The translations under genes and the position numbers were made by a program. Of a stretch of DNA of 64,000 bases, positions 1-9,508 are shown piece by piece. The DNA is from Massilia alkalitolerans DSM 17462 (lineage in GTDB: Bacteria; Pseudomonadota; Gammaproteobacteria; Burkholderiales; Burkholderiaceae_D): contig NZ_ATYR01000007.1 of the NCBI RefSeq assembly GCF_000427785.1, positions 170,471 through 234,470 of the forward strand, given 5' to 3'. The stretch's first letter is position 1, and each line of letters opens with the position of its first letter. The notes beneath the pieces were generated by a model that saw nothing but the letters and a program-made list of their open reading frames with translations, was not told where the DNA came from and did not search any database.

Positions 1-2
1 TG

Positions 3-371
3 GTGCTGAACCAGTCCTCGACCAACCGCAACGTGCGCGCGGTGACCAGGCTGACCGTGTCCTACGACAGCGATCTGTCGACGCTCATGCCGCTGCTGGA
101 ATCGCTGCCGCGCGGCGTGCCCCGCGTGCTGGAACAGCCGGCCCCGAACGTGTTGCTGAATGCCTTTGCGCAAGATGGCTACGAGCTCGAAGTCGGTTTC
201 TGGCTGGGCGATCCGGAAAACGGGCAGGGCGGGCCGATCTCCGACGTGAACAGGAAGATCTATGCGCTTGTACAGACAGGCGAGATCAAACTTGGCCATC
301 CGTCCATGGATACGCGCCTGCTCGATGCCCACATTACATCAGTTGTGGCGCGAACCCCGACTGCTTCTTGA
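3..371 (+). CDS. MscS-family mechanosensitive ion channel, C-terminal part (5' end outside window)
   Basis: The frame is open from the left edge, so only about 122 C-terminal residues are present. They fit the cytoplasmic cage domain of small-conductance mechanosensitive channels: a VRAVTRLTVSYDSDL strand followed by a short helix, a P-A-P-x-V turn, then an ELEVGFWLGD strand and a last helix ending in a GEIKLGHPSMDTR stretch. In this family the cage sits below the membrane pore that releases solutes on hypo-osmotic shock. The GTG at position 3 is an internal codon, not a start. The transmembrane part cannot be seen, so family assignment rests on the cage domain alone. Confidence 0.72.
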   Translation: MLNQSSTNRNVRAVTRLTVSYDSDLSTLMPLLESLPRGVPRVLEQPAPNVLLNAFAQDGYELEVGFWLGDPENGQGGPISDVNRKIYALVQTGEIKLGHPSMDTRLLDAHITSVVARTPTAS

Positions 372-486
372 AATAAGGCATGCACGAGCGCTCTAAAGCG
401 TGCCGTGGGTAACTGGAACCGCGTAAAATATCGGGTTGCGAGCGCCGCGACTGTCGGCGTGTCGACGCGATATCCATGGAGACTGA

Positions 487-1701
487 ATGAATTTCTTGAG
501 TAGCGAACCCGTGCAAGCCGTGCTGACGTTCCTGTCCACCGGCCTGCTCGACTTCACCGGCTGGCAGGTCTTCTTCGCCACGCTGGTGCTGACGCACATC
601 ACGATCGCCGCCGTGACGATCTACCTGCACCGCCACCAGGCGCACCGTGCCCTCGACCTGCACCCGATCCCGAGCCATTTCTTCCGCTTCTGGCTGTGGT
701 TGACCACCGGCCAGGTGACCAAGGAGTGGGCGTCAATCCACCGCAAGCACCACGCCAAGTGCGATACCGAAGAAGATCCGCACAGCCCGCAGACCCGCGG
801 CATCCGCAAGGTGCTGTTCGAAGGCGCCGAGCTGTACCGTGCTGAAAGCAAGGTCAAGGAAACCATGGAGAAATACGGCCATGGCACCCCGGACGACTGG
901 ATCGAGCGCAACCTGTACACCAAGCACAGCGCCATGGGCGTGGTGCTGATGCTGTTCATTAACGTCGCGCTGTTCGGCATCGTCGGCATCTCGGTGTGGG
1001 CGGTGCAAATGATGTGGATCCCGATCACCGCGGCCGGCATCATCAACGGCATCGGCCACTACTGGGGCTACCGCAACTACGATTGCAGCGATGCGGCCAC
1101 CAACATCTTCCCGCTTGGCATCCTGATCGGTGGCGAGGAGCTGCACAACAATCACCACACCTTCGCCACCTCGGCCAAGCTGTCGAGCAAGTGGTACGAG
1201 TTCGACCTGGGCTGGGGCTACATCCGCATCCTGGAAACCCTGCGCTTGGCCAAGGTGAAGAAAGTCGCGCCGGCGCCGAAGTTCGCCAAGGACAAGATGG
1301 TGGCCGACCTCGACACCCTGCAGTCGGTGATCGCCAACCGCTACGACGTGATGGCCAAGTATGCCAAGTCGGTGCGCCACGCTTTCCATGAGGAATTCGA
1401 GCACCTGAAGCACAAGGCCGAGCTGGAAGCGCGCTTCCTGAAGAGTTCGCGCAAGCTGATGCAGCGCGAACCGGCCAAGCTGGAACAGTCGCAGAAGCAG
1501 CAACTGGTCGAGCTGTTCCAGCACAGCAAGGCGCTGGAAACCATGCACCAGATGCGCGTGGAACTGGGCGCGATCTGGGAGCGTTCGCACTCGACCCGCG
1601 ACCAGCTGCTGCAGCAGCTGCAGGACTGGTGCGCACGCGCCGAAGCTTCGGGCATCAAGTCGTTGCAGGACTTCTCGCTGCGCCTGCGCAGCTACGCATA
1701 A
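487..1701 (+). CDS. Membrane fatty acid (acyl-CoA delta-9 type) desaturase
   Basis: A 404-residue integral-membrane di-iron desaturase. The three histidine boxes are intact: HRHQAHR at residues 48-54, HRKHH at 85-89 and HNNHH at 220-224. Hydrophobic segments flank the first box and lie between the second and third. The family introduces a cis double bond into long-chain acyl groups, which adjusts membrane fluidity. After about residue 270 there is a charged, helical, probably coiled-coil tail of about 130 residues, as in other betaproteobacterial members. A GGAGA ribosome site lies five bases before the ATG. The gene stands alone between the channel gene and a strong terminator. Exact substrate and position of desaturation are inferred from family only. 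Confidence 0.9.
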   Translation: MNFLSSEPVQAVLTFLSTGLLDFTGWQVFFATLVLTHITIAAVTIYLHRHQAHRALDLHPIPSHFFRFWLWLTTGQVTKEWASIHRKHHAKCDTEEDPHSPQTRGIRKVLFEGAELYRAESKVKETMEKYGHGTPDDWIERNLYTKHSAMGVVLMLFINVALFGIVGISVWAVQMMWIPITAAGIINGIGHYWGYRNYDCSDAATNIFPLGILIGGEELHNNHHTFATSAKLSSKWYEFDLGWGYIRILETLRLAKVKKVAPAPKFAKDKMVADLDTLQSVIANRYDVMAKYAKSVRHAFHEEFEHLKHKAELEARFLKSSRKLMQREPAKLEQSQKQQLVELFQHSKALETMHQMRVELGAIWERSHSTRDQLLQQLQDWCARAEASGIKSLQDFSLRLRSYA

Positions 1702-1722
1702 GCGACTTGTGTCGCAACAAGG

Positions 1723-1750
1723 GCGGCTCCTTCGGGAGCCGCTTTTTTTT
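1723..1750 (+). terminator. Rho-independent terminator of the desaturase gene
   Basis: An 8-bp perfect stem (GCGGCTCC / GGAGCCGC) with a TTCG tetraloop is followed by eight T residues. It starts about 20 bases after the desaturase stop codon. Confidence 0.92.
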
Positions 1751-1764
1751 CGTCGCAAAATTTG

Positions 1765-2511
1765 CTAAATCAGCAGCACCTGCGCATCTTCCGGCAGCAC
1801 CAGCCGCGCCCGCGGGTCGAAGTCCTCGTTGCCGGTAAAGCGGTGGCAATACACCGGAGCATTCGCGTGGTTGCGGGCCGGCTCGCTGGTGGGATAGCGC
1901 GCCAGCAGGCGGGTGCCGTCGACGACCTCGACCTGGGCGCGCGGCGACAGGCTGCACACCGACACGCCCAGCCTGCGCGTCGAGGCCCAGTTCAGGAAGC
2001 GGTGGTGCCAGGGCACGAGCGGATCGATGGTGGCGTGCACGTCGCGCAGCAGGCGCCGCATTTCGCCGATGGTCCAGGCGTCCGGCGCCAGGGTCGGGAT
2101 GAGCACCAGGTTGGCGCGCAGCTCGGACGGATGCTTGTTAACCAAAAAGCCGCCATCTTCCTGCGCGATCCGGTCGGCGACCGGCACGATGTACAGGCCG
2201 TGTCCGTCGGCGCGCATCGGCAGCGATTCGCCGCCGCCCTCCAGCCAGAGGACCAGGTCGTCGGTACGGATGCCGGCCCGGATTGGCCGCAGCTGCACCG
2301 CCAGCGCGGCGCGCCCAGGCAGGCTTTTCTGGACCGCCTTGGCCATCGGATAAAACAGGGGGCGGTAGGGGAGCAGGCGCATGCGAGCGGCGGCCTTGAC
2401 TTCGACCATCGGCACGCCCTCGGGGCCGGTCGACTGGGCGTGCGCGGGCATGGCCCACAGCAGGCTGGCGGCGAGGAGGGACAACACAGGCAGTTTCAGC
2501 AGCGGATGCAT
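1765..2511 (-). CDS. Secreted protein of unknown function
   Basis: A 248-residue protein beginning MHPLLKLPVLSLLAASLLW, with a clear signal peptide that probably ends at the AHA-Q junction, so periplasmic or exported. No catalytic motif or domain is recognised. The mature part has two regions of predicted beta strands, an IRTDDLVLWLEGGGESLPM stretch and two late cysteines (VCSLSP, VYCHRF) that could form a disulfide. The ATG at 2511 is preferred to one eight codons upstream because it places the basic n-region directly at the N terminus. It converges on the desaturase gene. Real gene likely; function unknown. Confidence 0.7.
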   Translation of the reverse strand: MHPLLKLPVLSLLAASLLWAMPAHAQSTGPEGVPMVEVKAAARMRLLPYRPLFYPMAKAVQKSLPGRAALAVQLRPIRAGIRTDDLVLWLEGGGESLPMRADGHGLYIVPVADRIAQEDGGFLVNKHPSELRANLVLIPTLAPDAWTIGEMRRLLRDVHATIDPLVPWHHRFLNWASTRRLGVSVCSLSPRAQVEVVDGTRLLARYPTSEPARNHANAPVYCHRFTGNEDFDPRARLVLPEDAQVLLI

Positions 2512-2644
2512 GCTGGCTCGTGGTGAAGTCGGCAAGACCCCATGCTTTCACGGCCGAGCGCATATTGCAATATTCGCACTCGATCGCGCTGCGCCGAGTC
2601 AAGGCAGTGTTGTATTCGCGACGGTGCATGCCGGACTCGGCAAT

Positions 2645-2678
2645 AAAAAAAGCCGCCAGTCGAAACGGGCGGCTTTTT
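2645..2678 (-). terminator. Terminator of the rpmB-rpmG transcript
   Basis: GCCGCC pairs with GGCGGC and both sides are flanked by A/T runs (AAAAA on one side, TTTTT on the other), giving a bidirectional hairpin just downstream of rpmG on the minus strand. Confidence 0.88.
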
Positions 2679-2695
2679 CGAAGAAACAAGATCGA

Positions 2696-2863
2696 TTACT
2701 TGATCTTGGTTTCCTTGTAGATCACGTGCTTGCGTGCCTTCGGGTCGAATTTGGTGATTTCCATCTTCGCCGGCATGGTGCGCTTGTTCTTGGTGGTGGT
2801 GTAGAAGTGACCGGTACCTGCGGTCGATTCCAGCTTGATTTTGTCGCGGCCAGTTTTTGCCAT
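2696..2863 (-). CDS. rpmG: 50S ribosomal protein L33
   Basis: A 55-residue protein starting [14 protein letters not shown] and ending YKETKIK, the normal length and sequence for L33, a component of the large ribosomal subunit. It contains the [10 protein letters not shown] core. It lacks the CxxC pairs of zinc-binding L33 forms, so it is the C-minus type. It lies 13 bases downstream of rpmB on the same strand in the usual rpmB-rpmG pair and is followed by a strong terminator. Confidence 0.95.
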   Translation of the reverse strand: MAKTGRDKIKLESTAGTGHFYTTTKNKRTMPAKMEITKFDPKARKHVIYKETKIK

Positions 2864-2876
2864 GATAGCTCCCTAA

Positions 2877-3113
2877 TTAAACTTTTTCGCCACGGGCACG
2901 CATGTCGGCCAGCACGGCGTCGATGCCGAGCTTGTCGATCACGCGCAGACCGGCGTTGGACAGACGCAGGGAGACCCAGCGGTTTTCCGATTCCACGTAG
3001 ATGCGACGGTTCTGCAGGTTCGGCAGGAAACGACGCTTGGTTTTGTTGTTAGCGTGGGAGACGTTGTTGCCAACCATCACTCCCTTGCCGGTAACTTGGC
3101 AGACACGTGCCAT
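2877..3113 (-). CDS. rpmB: 50S ribosomal protein L28
   Basis: A 78-residue protein starting [20 protein letters not shown], the canonical L28 N terminus, and ending RARGEKV. L28 is part of the large ribosomal subunit. The start at 3113 is chosen over a longer frame because AAGGAG lies eight bases upstream and the protein then has exact family length. It heads the rpmB-rpmG operon, with a promoter about 40 bases upstream. Confidence 0.96.
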   Translation of the reverse strand: MARVCQVTGKGVMVGNNVSHANNKTKRRFLPNLQNRRIYVESENRWVSLRLSNAGLRVIDKLGIDAVLADMRARGEKV

Positions 3114-3152
3114 AGTGCACTCCTTAAGAATATCCAGATTTGGAAAAACGAG

Positions 3153-3182
3153 AGTATAGCGTGAAAACTGAAAGCAAATCAA
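3153..3182 (-). promoter_or_regulatory. Predicted sigma-70 promoter of rpmB-rpmG
   Basis: Read on the minus strand, TTGATT and TATACT are separated by 18 bases, with the -10 about 40 bases before the rpmB start codon. It lies in the gap downstream of radC, so the ribosomal operon has its own promoter. Confidence 0.65.
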
Positions 3183-3298
3183 TCACTTGCGAAAAACAAT
3201 TGTGTCTTAAGATAATTCAAGGATTTAACAATTGCCGATGAGTTCGCTAGAGCCTTGTTTTGGCACCGGTTTACGGAGGCGGAGCCTGCCGTGCGGAT

Positions 3299-3970
3299 TT
3301 ACAACTGCCCGTGCTCGGCAAAGGAATGTACCTGGCTGCCGGCCACCACGAAGTGGTCGAGCACGCGGATGTCGACCAGGGCCAGCGCCTGCATCAGGTT
3401 GGCCGTCAGGCGCAGGTCGGCCTCGCTCGGCTCCGGCACCCCGGACGGGTGGTTGTGCGCCAGGATCACGGCCGCGGCATTGCGGCGCAGCGCCGCCTTC
3501 ACCACCTCGCGCGGGTACACGCTGGTATGGGTCAGCGTGCCGCGAAACATCTCCTCAAAGTTAATCAGGCGGTTCTTGACGTCCAGGAAGAGCACGACGA
3601 AGGATTCATGCGCCTGCAGCGCGAACTGGTGGCGCAGCCAGGCGCGCACCGCGTCCGGCGAGCACATGCCTTCGCGTTTGAATTCCTCGGCCACGGCGCG
3701 CCGCGTCAATTCGATCGCTGCCTGCAACTGGGCATACTTGGCCGGACCGAGCCCGTGCAGGGCGCCGAACTCGCTGGAGCTGGCATGCAGCAGCCGGTGC
3801 AGCGAGCCGAAGTGGTCCAGCATGTCGCGCGCCAGCGCCACCGCACTTTTTCCCGCGACACCCACGCGCAGGAAGATCGCCAGCAGTTCGGTGTCCGACA
3901 GCACTTCCGGGCCGCCGCGCAGCAGCCGTTCACGCGGGCGTTGCTCTTCCGGCCATTCGGTGATTCTCAT
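3299..3970 (-). CDS. radC: RadC family JAB-domain protein
   Basis: A 223-residue protein of full family length. Residues 1-100 carry the helical UPF0758 N-terminal part with a helix-hairpin-helix-like [15 protein letters not shown]. The C-terminal half is the JAB/MPN metalloprotease-like fold, with [20 protein letters not shown] and the AHNHPSG zinc-site motif, and a downstream Asp in SEADL. Despite its name, a DNA repair role is doubtful and the biochemical function is unsettled. It is divergent from the fkpB-like and ispH genes. Confidence 0.93.
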   Translation of the reverse strand: MRITEWPEEQRPRERLLRGGPEVLSDTELLAIFLRVGVAGKSAVALARDMLDHFGSLHRLLHASSSEFGALHGLGPAKYAQLQAAIELTRRAVAEEFKREGMCSPDAVRAWLRHQFALQAHESFVVLFLDVKNRLINFEEMFRGTLTHTSVYPREVVKAALRRNAAAVILAHNHPSGVPEPSEADLRLTANLMQALALVDIRVLDHFVVAGSQVHSFAEHGQL

Positions 3971-4096
3971 TGTCTGATCCTTGCCTTATTCCATTACCAA
4001 GCGAGTCTAAAATCGGGGCACGCCAGGGCACGAGGGCCGGGCGTGGCTTACAATAGCGGTTTGCCTGCAACAGGCCTGCCTGTCACCACAAAGAAC

Positions 4097-4546
4097 ATGT
4101 CCAACGCTCCAGTCGTCAACGAATCGTCCTACCTGACCCTGCATTATCGGCTGGCCACCGCCGACGGTACTGATCTCATCACTACCTTCAATGGCACGCC
4201 GGCCACCTTGATGCTGGGCCAGGGCCAGCTTGCACCGTTCCTCGAATCGCGCCTGATCGGCCTGCCGGAAGGCGCGCACCAGACCTTCCAGCTGAGCGCG
4301 CTTGACGCCTTCGGCGAGCGCAACCCGGACCTGATCCAGCCGGTGTCGAAGGCAACGCTGCAAGAGAACTCGGTGCCGGACGCCGACTACAAGGTGGGCG
4401 AGCTGATCGAATTCAACGCACCCAAGGGCGGCCGCTTCGCCGGCGTGCTGCTGGAGATGCGCGAGACCACCGCACTGTTCGATTTCAACCACCCGCTGGC
4501 CGGCCAGGCCCTGCAATTCGAAGTGAAACTGATTTCGGTTCTGTAA
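4097..4546 (+). CDS. fkpB: FKBP-type peptidyl-prolyl cis-trans isomerase, SlpA/FkpB-like
   Basis: A 149-residue cytoplasmic prolyl isomerase of the SlyD/SlpA group. Family features are the [17 protein letters not shown] strand, [18 protein letters not shown] at the FKBP core, and an inserted flap domain (residues about 75-130) between the halves. There is no signal peptide. The ATG at 4097 is chosen because the upstream open frame runs antisense through radC. It is followed after 13 bases by ispH, the same order as fkpB-ispH in E. coli, which supports both calls and a shared transcript. Confidence 0.9.
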   Translation: MSNAPVVNESSYLTLHYRLATADGTDLITTFNGTPATLMLGQGQLAPFLESRLIGLPEGAHQTFQLSALDAFGERNPDLIQPVSKATLQENSVPDADYKVGELIEFNAPKGGRFAGVLLEMRETTALFDFNHPLAGQALQFEVKLISVL

Positions 4547-4559
4547 ACAGGAAACCTTC

Positions 4560-5501
4560 ATGGAAAACGAAATTCTGCTTGCCCAGCCGCGCGGCTTCTG
4601 CGCCGGCGTGGACCGCGCCATCGAGATCGTCGAGCGCGCCCTGAACCAGTTCGGCGCCCCAATCTACGTGCGCCACGAGATCGTGCACAACGCCTACGTG
4701 GTCGAAGACCTGCGCAACAAGGGTGCGATCTTCATCGAAGAACTCGAAGACGTCCCGGTGGGCAATACCCTGGTGTTCTCGGCGCACGGCGTCTCGAAAG
4801 CCGTGCGCGCCGACGCCGAAGCGCGCGGCCTCACCATCTTCGATGCCACCTGCCCGCTGGTGACCAAGGTCCACGTGGAAGTGGCCAAGATGCGCAAGCA
4901 GGGCTGCGAGATCGTCATGATCGGCCATGACGGCCACCCGGAAGTCGAAGGCACCATGGGCCAGGCCGAAGAAGGCATGCACCTGGTCGAGACCGTCGAC
5001 GACGTGGCGCGGCTGGCGGTCAACAATCCCGATCAATTGGCCTACGTGTCGCAGACCACGCTGTCGGTGGACGACACCGCCGAGATCATCGCTGCGCTGA
5101 AGGCACGCTTCCCGAACATCATCGAACCGAAGAAGGGCGACATCTGCTACGCCACCACCAACCGCCAGGAAGCCGTCAAGTTCATGGCGCCGCAGGTGGA
5201 AGTCGTGGTCGTGGTCGGCAGCCCGAACAGCTCCAACTCGAACCGCCTGCGCGAAGTGGCGGAGAAGATGGGCACGCCGGCCTATATGGTCGACAATGCC
5301 GCGGCCATTGACCCGCAATGGATAGCCGGCAAGAAGCGCATCGGCGTGACCGCCGGCGCCTCGGCCCCGGAAGTGCTGGTGCAGGCCGTGATCGACCGCC
5401 TCAAGGAACTGGGCGCGGCCAGCGTGCGTGCGCTCGAAGGCGTCGAAGAGAACGTGGTGTTCCCGCTGCCGAAAGGCTTGGATGGGGTGAAAGCCGCGTA
5501 A
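4560..5501 (+). CDS. ispH: 4-hydroxy-3-methylbut-2-enyl diphosphate reductase
   Basis: IspH (LytB), 313 residues, performs the last step of the non-mevalonate isoprenoid pathway, reducing HMBPP to IPP and DMAPP with a [4Fe-4S] cluster. The three cluster cysteines are present in [22 protein letters not shown] and [10 protein letters not shown], and the catalytic glutamate sits in [16 protein letters not shown] lies before the ATG. It is probably cotranscribed with the fkpB-like gene, 13 bases upstream. Confidence 0.97.
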   Translation: MENEILLAQPRGFCAGVDRAIEIVERALNQFGAPIYVRHEIVHNAYVVEDLRNKGAIFIEELEDVPVGNTLVFSAHGVSKAVRADAEARGLTIFDATCPLVTKVHVEVAKMRKQGCEIVMIGHDGHPEVEGTMGQAEEGMHLVETVDDVARLAVNNPDQLAYVSQTTLSVDDTAEIIAALKARFPNIIEPKKGDICYATTNRQEAVKFMAPQVEVVVVVGSPNSSNSNRLREVAEKMGTPAYMVDNAAAIDPQWIAGKKRIGVTAGASAPEVLVQAVIDRLKELGAASVRALEGVEENVVFPLPKGLDGVKAA

Positions 5502-5505
5502 TCGC

Positions 5506-5617
5506 GTAGGGTGGGCAAGTTTCTTGCCCACGCGGTGATCGATAACGGCTCCGATATCGGGCTCGATGATCCTGCCGCTAACTATCGCCGCGTGGGCGGG
5601 AGACCCGCCCACCCTAC
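5506..5617 (+). repeat. REP-like paired palindrome (copy 1 of 2 in window)
   Basis: The outer ends are inverted copies of GTAGGGTGGGC. Each half folds by itself: GTGGGCAAG-TTT-CTTGCCCAC on the left and GTGGGCGGG-AGA-CCCGCCCAC on the right, separated by about 65 bases. It begins four bases after the ispH stop codon. A second element with the same architecture lies at 61229-61335. This resembles a REP doublet; no transposase is nearby. Confidence 0.75.
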
Positions 5618-5707
5618 AAAAATTCGTGGCGCCGCATGTTTTCCACTGCAAGTTTTCCATTTGCCAAGTTATGATGACGGCAATCGGAACATGAACGCCA
5701 GGCCAGA

Positions 5708-5743
5708 AACGGCACTGCGGGGCTACCCGGCAGTGCCGTTTTT
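5708..5743 (+). terminator. Terminator-like hairpin between ispH and livH
   Basis: AACGGCACTGC pairs over 11 bp with GCAGTGCCGTT, with an 11-base loop, and the stem runs into TTTTT. It ends about 35 bases before the livH start. It most simply ends the fkpB-ispH transcript. If the liv promoter lies upstream, it would act as an attenuator. Confidence 0.75.
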
Positions 5744-5778
5744 CATGGCCCTTCAAGAAAGCAGAGCGAACGCGCACG

Positions 5779-6708
5779 ATGGAAACATTCATCCAACAAC
5801 TCCTCAACGGCCTGGTGATGGGCAGCATGTATGCCCTGGTCGCTCTGGGCTACACCATGGTCTACGGGGTGCTTAACCTGATCAACTTCGCGCACGGCGA
5901 CGTGCTGATGATCGGCGCGATGGTCGGCCTCACCATCCTCAAGCTACTGGACGCCCATGCGCCCGGCCTGTCCGGCTGGTTGCAGCTGGCCATCGCCATC
6001 CTCGGCGCCATTCCCGTGGCCATCCTGGTCAACATCCTGATCGAGCGCGTCGCCTACCGCCGCCTGCGCAATGCGCCGCGCCTGGCGCCGCTGATCACCG
6101 CGATCGGCGTATCGATCCTGCTGCAGACCTTCGCCATGATGATCTGGGGCCGCAGCCCGCTGCCGTTCCCGCAGCTGCTGTCGCCCGAGCCGGTCGAGAT
6201 CATGGGCGCGCTCATTTCGCATACCCAGATCCTGTTGCTGGTGCTGGCCGCCGTGGCGATGGTCGCCCTGGTGCTGCTGGTCGAGCGCACCCGCATGGGC
6301 CGGGCGATGCGCGCCGTGGCCGAGAACCCAAGGGTGGCCGGCCTGATGGGCGTGGACGCGAACCGCGTCATCGTCGCCACCTTCGCCATCGGCGCCGCGC
6401 TGGCGGCGGTGGCCGGGGTGATGTGGGGCGCCAACTACGCCTCGGTCACCTTCACCATGGGCATGCTGCCGGGCCTGAAGGCCTTCTGCGCCGCCGTGCT
6501 GGGCGGTATCGGCAACATCTACGGCGCCATGATCGGCGGCATCCTGCTGGGCATCATCGAAGCGCTCGGCGCCGGCTACATCGGCGACCTGACCGGCGGC
6601 TTCCTGGGCAGCCACTACCAGGACATCTTCGCCTTCGTCGTGCTGATCCTCGTGCTGACCCTGCGCCCGTCGGGCATCATGGGCGAGCGCGTGGCGGACC
6701 GCGCGTAA
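5779..6708 (+). CDS. livH: Branched-chain amino acid ABC transporter, permease LivH
   Basis: A 309-residue inner-membrane permease with about eight hydrophobic segments. It shows the LivH signature near the N terminus (NGLVMGSMYALVALGYTMVYG), the NFAHGDVLMIGA loop, and the coupling-loop region RAVAENPRVAGLMGVDANRV that contacts the ATPases. It pairs with LivM to form the channel for leucine/isoleucine/valine or related amides. It is the first gene of livHMGF. No substrate-binding protein gene is adjacent, so specificity cannot be read from this locus. Confidence 0.94.
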   Translation: METFIQQLLNGLVMGSMYALVALGYTMVYGVLNLINFAHGDVLMIGAMVGLTILKLLDAHAPGLSGWLQLAIAILGAIPVAILVNILIERVAYRRLRNAPRLAPLITAIGVSILLQTFAMMIWGRSPLPFPQLLSPEPVEIMGALISHTQILLLVLAAVAMVALVLLVERTRMGRAMRAVAENPRVAGLMGVDANRVIVATFAIGAALAAVAGVMWGANYASVTFTMGMLPGLKAFCAAVLGGIGNIYGAMIGGILLGIIEALGAGYIGDLTGGFLGSHYQDIFAFVVLILVLTLRPSGIMGERVADRA

Positions 6709-6725
6709 GGGGAGGGACAGACACC

Positions 6726-7937
6726 ATGGCACTCCTGACTTTCGACGTCCGGCACAAGCCGCGCCAGGCCTATGCCAGCATGGCGGCCGTGCTGGCCCTG
6801 ATGCTGGTCTTCCCCTTCGTCGCTTCCCAGTTCGGCAACTCCTGGGTGCGCATCATCGACATCGCGCTGCTCTACATCATGCTGGCGCTGGGCCTGAACA
6901 TCGTGGTCGGCTTCGCCGGCCTGCTCGACCTGGGCTACATCGCCTTCTTCGCGGTGGGCGCCTACCTGGTGGGCCTGTTCTCCTCGCCGCAGTTCGCGGC
7001 GCTGCTCGAGTCCGTCATCTATTACTCGCCGGCGCTGGGCGAAGCCTTGGTCAGCTTCTTCGGCCCCGAGATCCAGCAGAACGGGATCCACCTGTCGGTA
7101 TGGGCGATCGTGCCGCTGGCGGCGATCGTGGCGGGCCTGTGCGGCGCGCTGCTGGGCGCCCCGACCCTGAAGCTGCGCGGCGACTACCTCGCCATCGTCA
7201 CGCTCGGCTTCGGCGAGATCATCCGCATCTTCATGAACAACCTGAACGACCCGATCAACTTCACCAACGGGCCGCAGGGCATTAACATGATCGACCCGAT
7301 CCGCGTGTTCGGCGTGTCGCTGGCGGGCGAGGCGGGCTCGCAGGCCACGGTGCACATCGGGGGCTTCTCGATGCCTTCGGTGAACGCCTACTACTTCCTT
7401 TTCCTGTTTCTCACCATCGCGACCATCTTCATCACCTCGCGCCTGCAGCATTCGCGCCTGGGGCGCGCGTGGGTGGCGATCCGCGAGGACGAGATCGCGG
7501 CCAAGGCCATGGGCATCAACACCCGCAACGTCAAGCTGCTCGCTTTCGCCATGGGCGCCAGTTTCGGGGGCGTGGCCGGCGCCATGTTCGGCGCCTTCCA
7601 GGGCTTCGTGTCGCCGGAGTCGTTTTCGCTCACCGAATCGATCGCCGTGCTGGCGATGGTGGTGCTGGGCGGGATCGGCCACATCCCCGGCGTGGTGCTG
7701 GGCGGCGTGCTGCTGGCGGCGCTGCCGGAAGTGCTGCGCCACGTGGTGGAGCCGGTGCAGCAGGCGCTGTTCGGCACCGTCGTGATCGAGGCCGAGGTGC
7801 TGCGCCAGCTGCTCTATGGCCTGGCGCTGGTGCTGATCATGCTGGTGCGCCCGGCCGGGCTGTGGCCGTCGCCGAACCGGGAGGAGCGTCCCAACGCCGC
7901 CCTGGCGCGCGAGGAAGAAGAGGGAGCCAAGGCATGA
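6726..7937 (+). CDS. livM: Branched-chain amino acid ABC transporter, permease LivM
   Basis: A 403-residue second permease subunit. Conserved LivM stretches are LNIVVGFAGLLDLGYIAFFAVG near residue 55, LKLRGDYLAIVTLGFGEI in the middle, the coupling loop WVAIREDEIAAKAMGIN, and the SFGGVAGAMFGAFQGFVSPESF helix. The ATG at 6726 is chosen because a GGAGGGA sequence precedes it and the longer frame reads through livH. Its stop overlaps the livG start (ATGA). Confidence 0.94.
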   Translation: MALLTFDVRHKPRQAYASMAAVLALMLVFPFVASQFGNSWVRIIDIALLYIMLALGLNIVVGFAGLLDLGYIAFFAVGAYLVGLFSSPQFAALLESVIYYSPALGEALVSFFGPEIQQNGIHLSVWAIVPLAAIVAGLCGALLGAPTLKLRGDYLAIVTLGFGEIIRIFMNNLNDPINFTNGPQGINMIDPIRVFGVSLAGEAGSQATVHIGGFSMPSVNAYYFLFLFLTIATIFITSRLQHSRLGRAWVAIREDEIAAKAMGINTRNVKLLAFAMGASFGGVAGAMFGAFQGFVSPESFSLTESIAVLAMVVLGGIGHIPGVVLGGVLLAALPEVLRHVVEPVQQALFGTVVIEAEVLRQLLYGLALVLIMLVRPAGLWPSPNREERPNAALAREEEEGAKA

Positions 7938-8703
7938 GCGCGCAGATCATCTTGAACATCGCGGGTGTCAACAAGCGCTTCGGCGGCCTGCAGGCGCTGA
8001 CCGACGTCGGCATCCGCATCGAGCGCGGCCAGATCTATGGCCTGATCGGCCCGAACGGTGCCGGCAAGACCACCTTCTTCAACGTGATCACCGGGCTGTA
8101 CCAGCCGGACAGCGGCACGTTCGAGCTGGCCGGCAAGCCGTATTCGCCGTCGGCCCCGCATGAAGTGGCGAAAGCCGGCATCGCGCGCACCTTCCAGAAC
8201 ATCCGCCTGTTCGGCGAAATGAGCGCGCTGGAAAACGTGATGGTGGGCCGCCACGTGCGCACCCGCCAGGGCGTGTTCGGGGCGATCTTCCGCCACAAGG
8301 CGGCGCGCGCGGAAGAGGCGGCGATCCGCCGGCGCGCGCAGGAGCTGCTGGATTTCGTGGGCATCGGCCAGTTCGCCAACCGCACCGCCAAGTACCTGTC
8401 CTATGGCGACCAGCGCCGCCTGGAGATCGCGCGCGCGCTCGCCACCGATCCGCAGCTGCTGGCGCTGGACGAGCCGGCGGCCGGCATGAACGCCACCGAA
8501 AAGCTGGCGCTGCGCGAGCTGCTGGTCAAGATCAAGAACGAAGGCAAGACCGTGCTGCTGATCGAGCACGACGTCAAGCTGATGATGGGCCTGTGCGACC
8601 GCATCACCGTGCTCGAGTACGGCAAGCAGATCGCGGAGGGGATCCCGAGCGAAATCCAGAAGAACGACGCCGTGATCAAGGCTTATCTCGGCGGAGCACA
8701 TCA

Positions 8704-8707
<4 letters not shown>
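7934..8707 (+). CDS. livG: Branched-chain amino acid ABC transporter, ATPase LivG
   Basis: A 257-residue ABC ATPase that powers the LivHM channel from the cytoplasmic face. Walker A is GPNGAGKTT, the signature is LSYGDQRRLEIARAL, and Walker B is LLALDEPAAGMN. The LivG-type C-terminal tail (IEHDVKLMMGLCDRITVLEYGKQIA) is present. Its start overlaps the livM stop by four bases and its end overlaps the GTG start of livF, indicating tight translational coupling. Confidence 0.95.
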
Positions 8708-9438
<731 letters not shown>

Positions 9439-9462
9439 ACGCCCGCCGGGAGCGCAAAAAGC

Positions 9463-9490
9463 AAAAAGCCGGGACACGTCCCGGCTTTTT
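9463..9490. terminator. Bidirectional terminator between livF and the phasin gene
   Basis: AAAAAGCCGGGA and TCCCGGCTTTTT pair perfectly around a CACG loop, giving A/T tails on both strands. It serves the converging livF and phasin transcripts. Confidence 0.92.
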
Positions 9491-9508
9491 CATTTGACCA
9501 GTCGCAGC

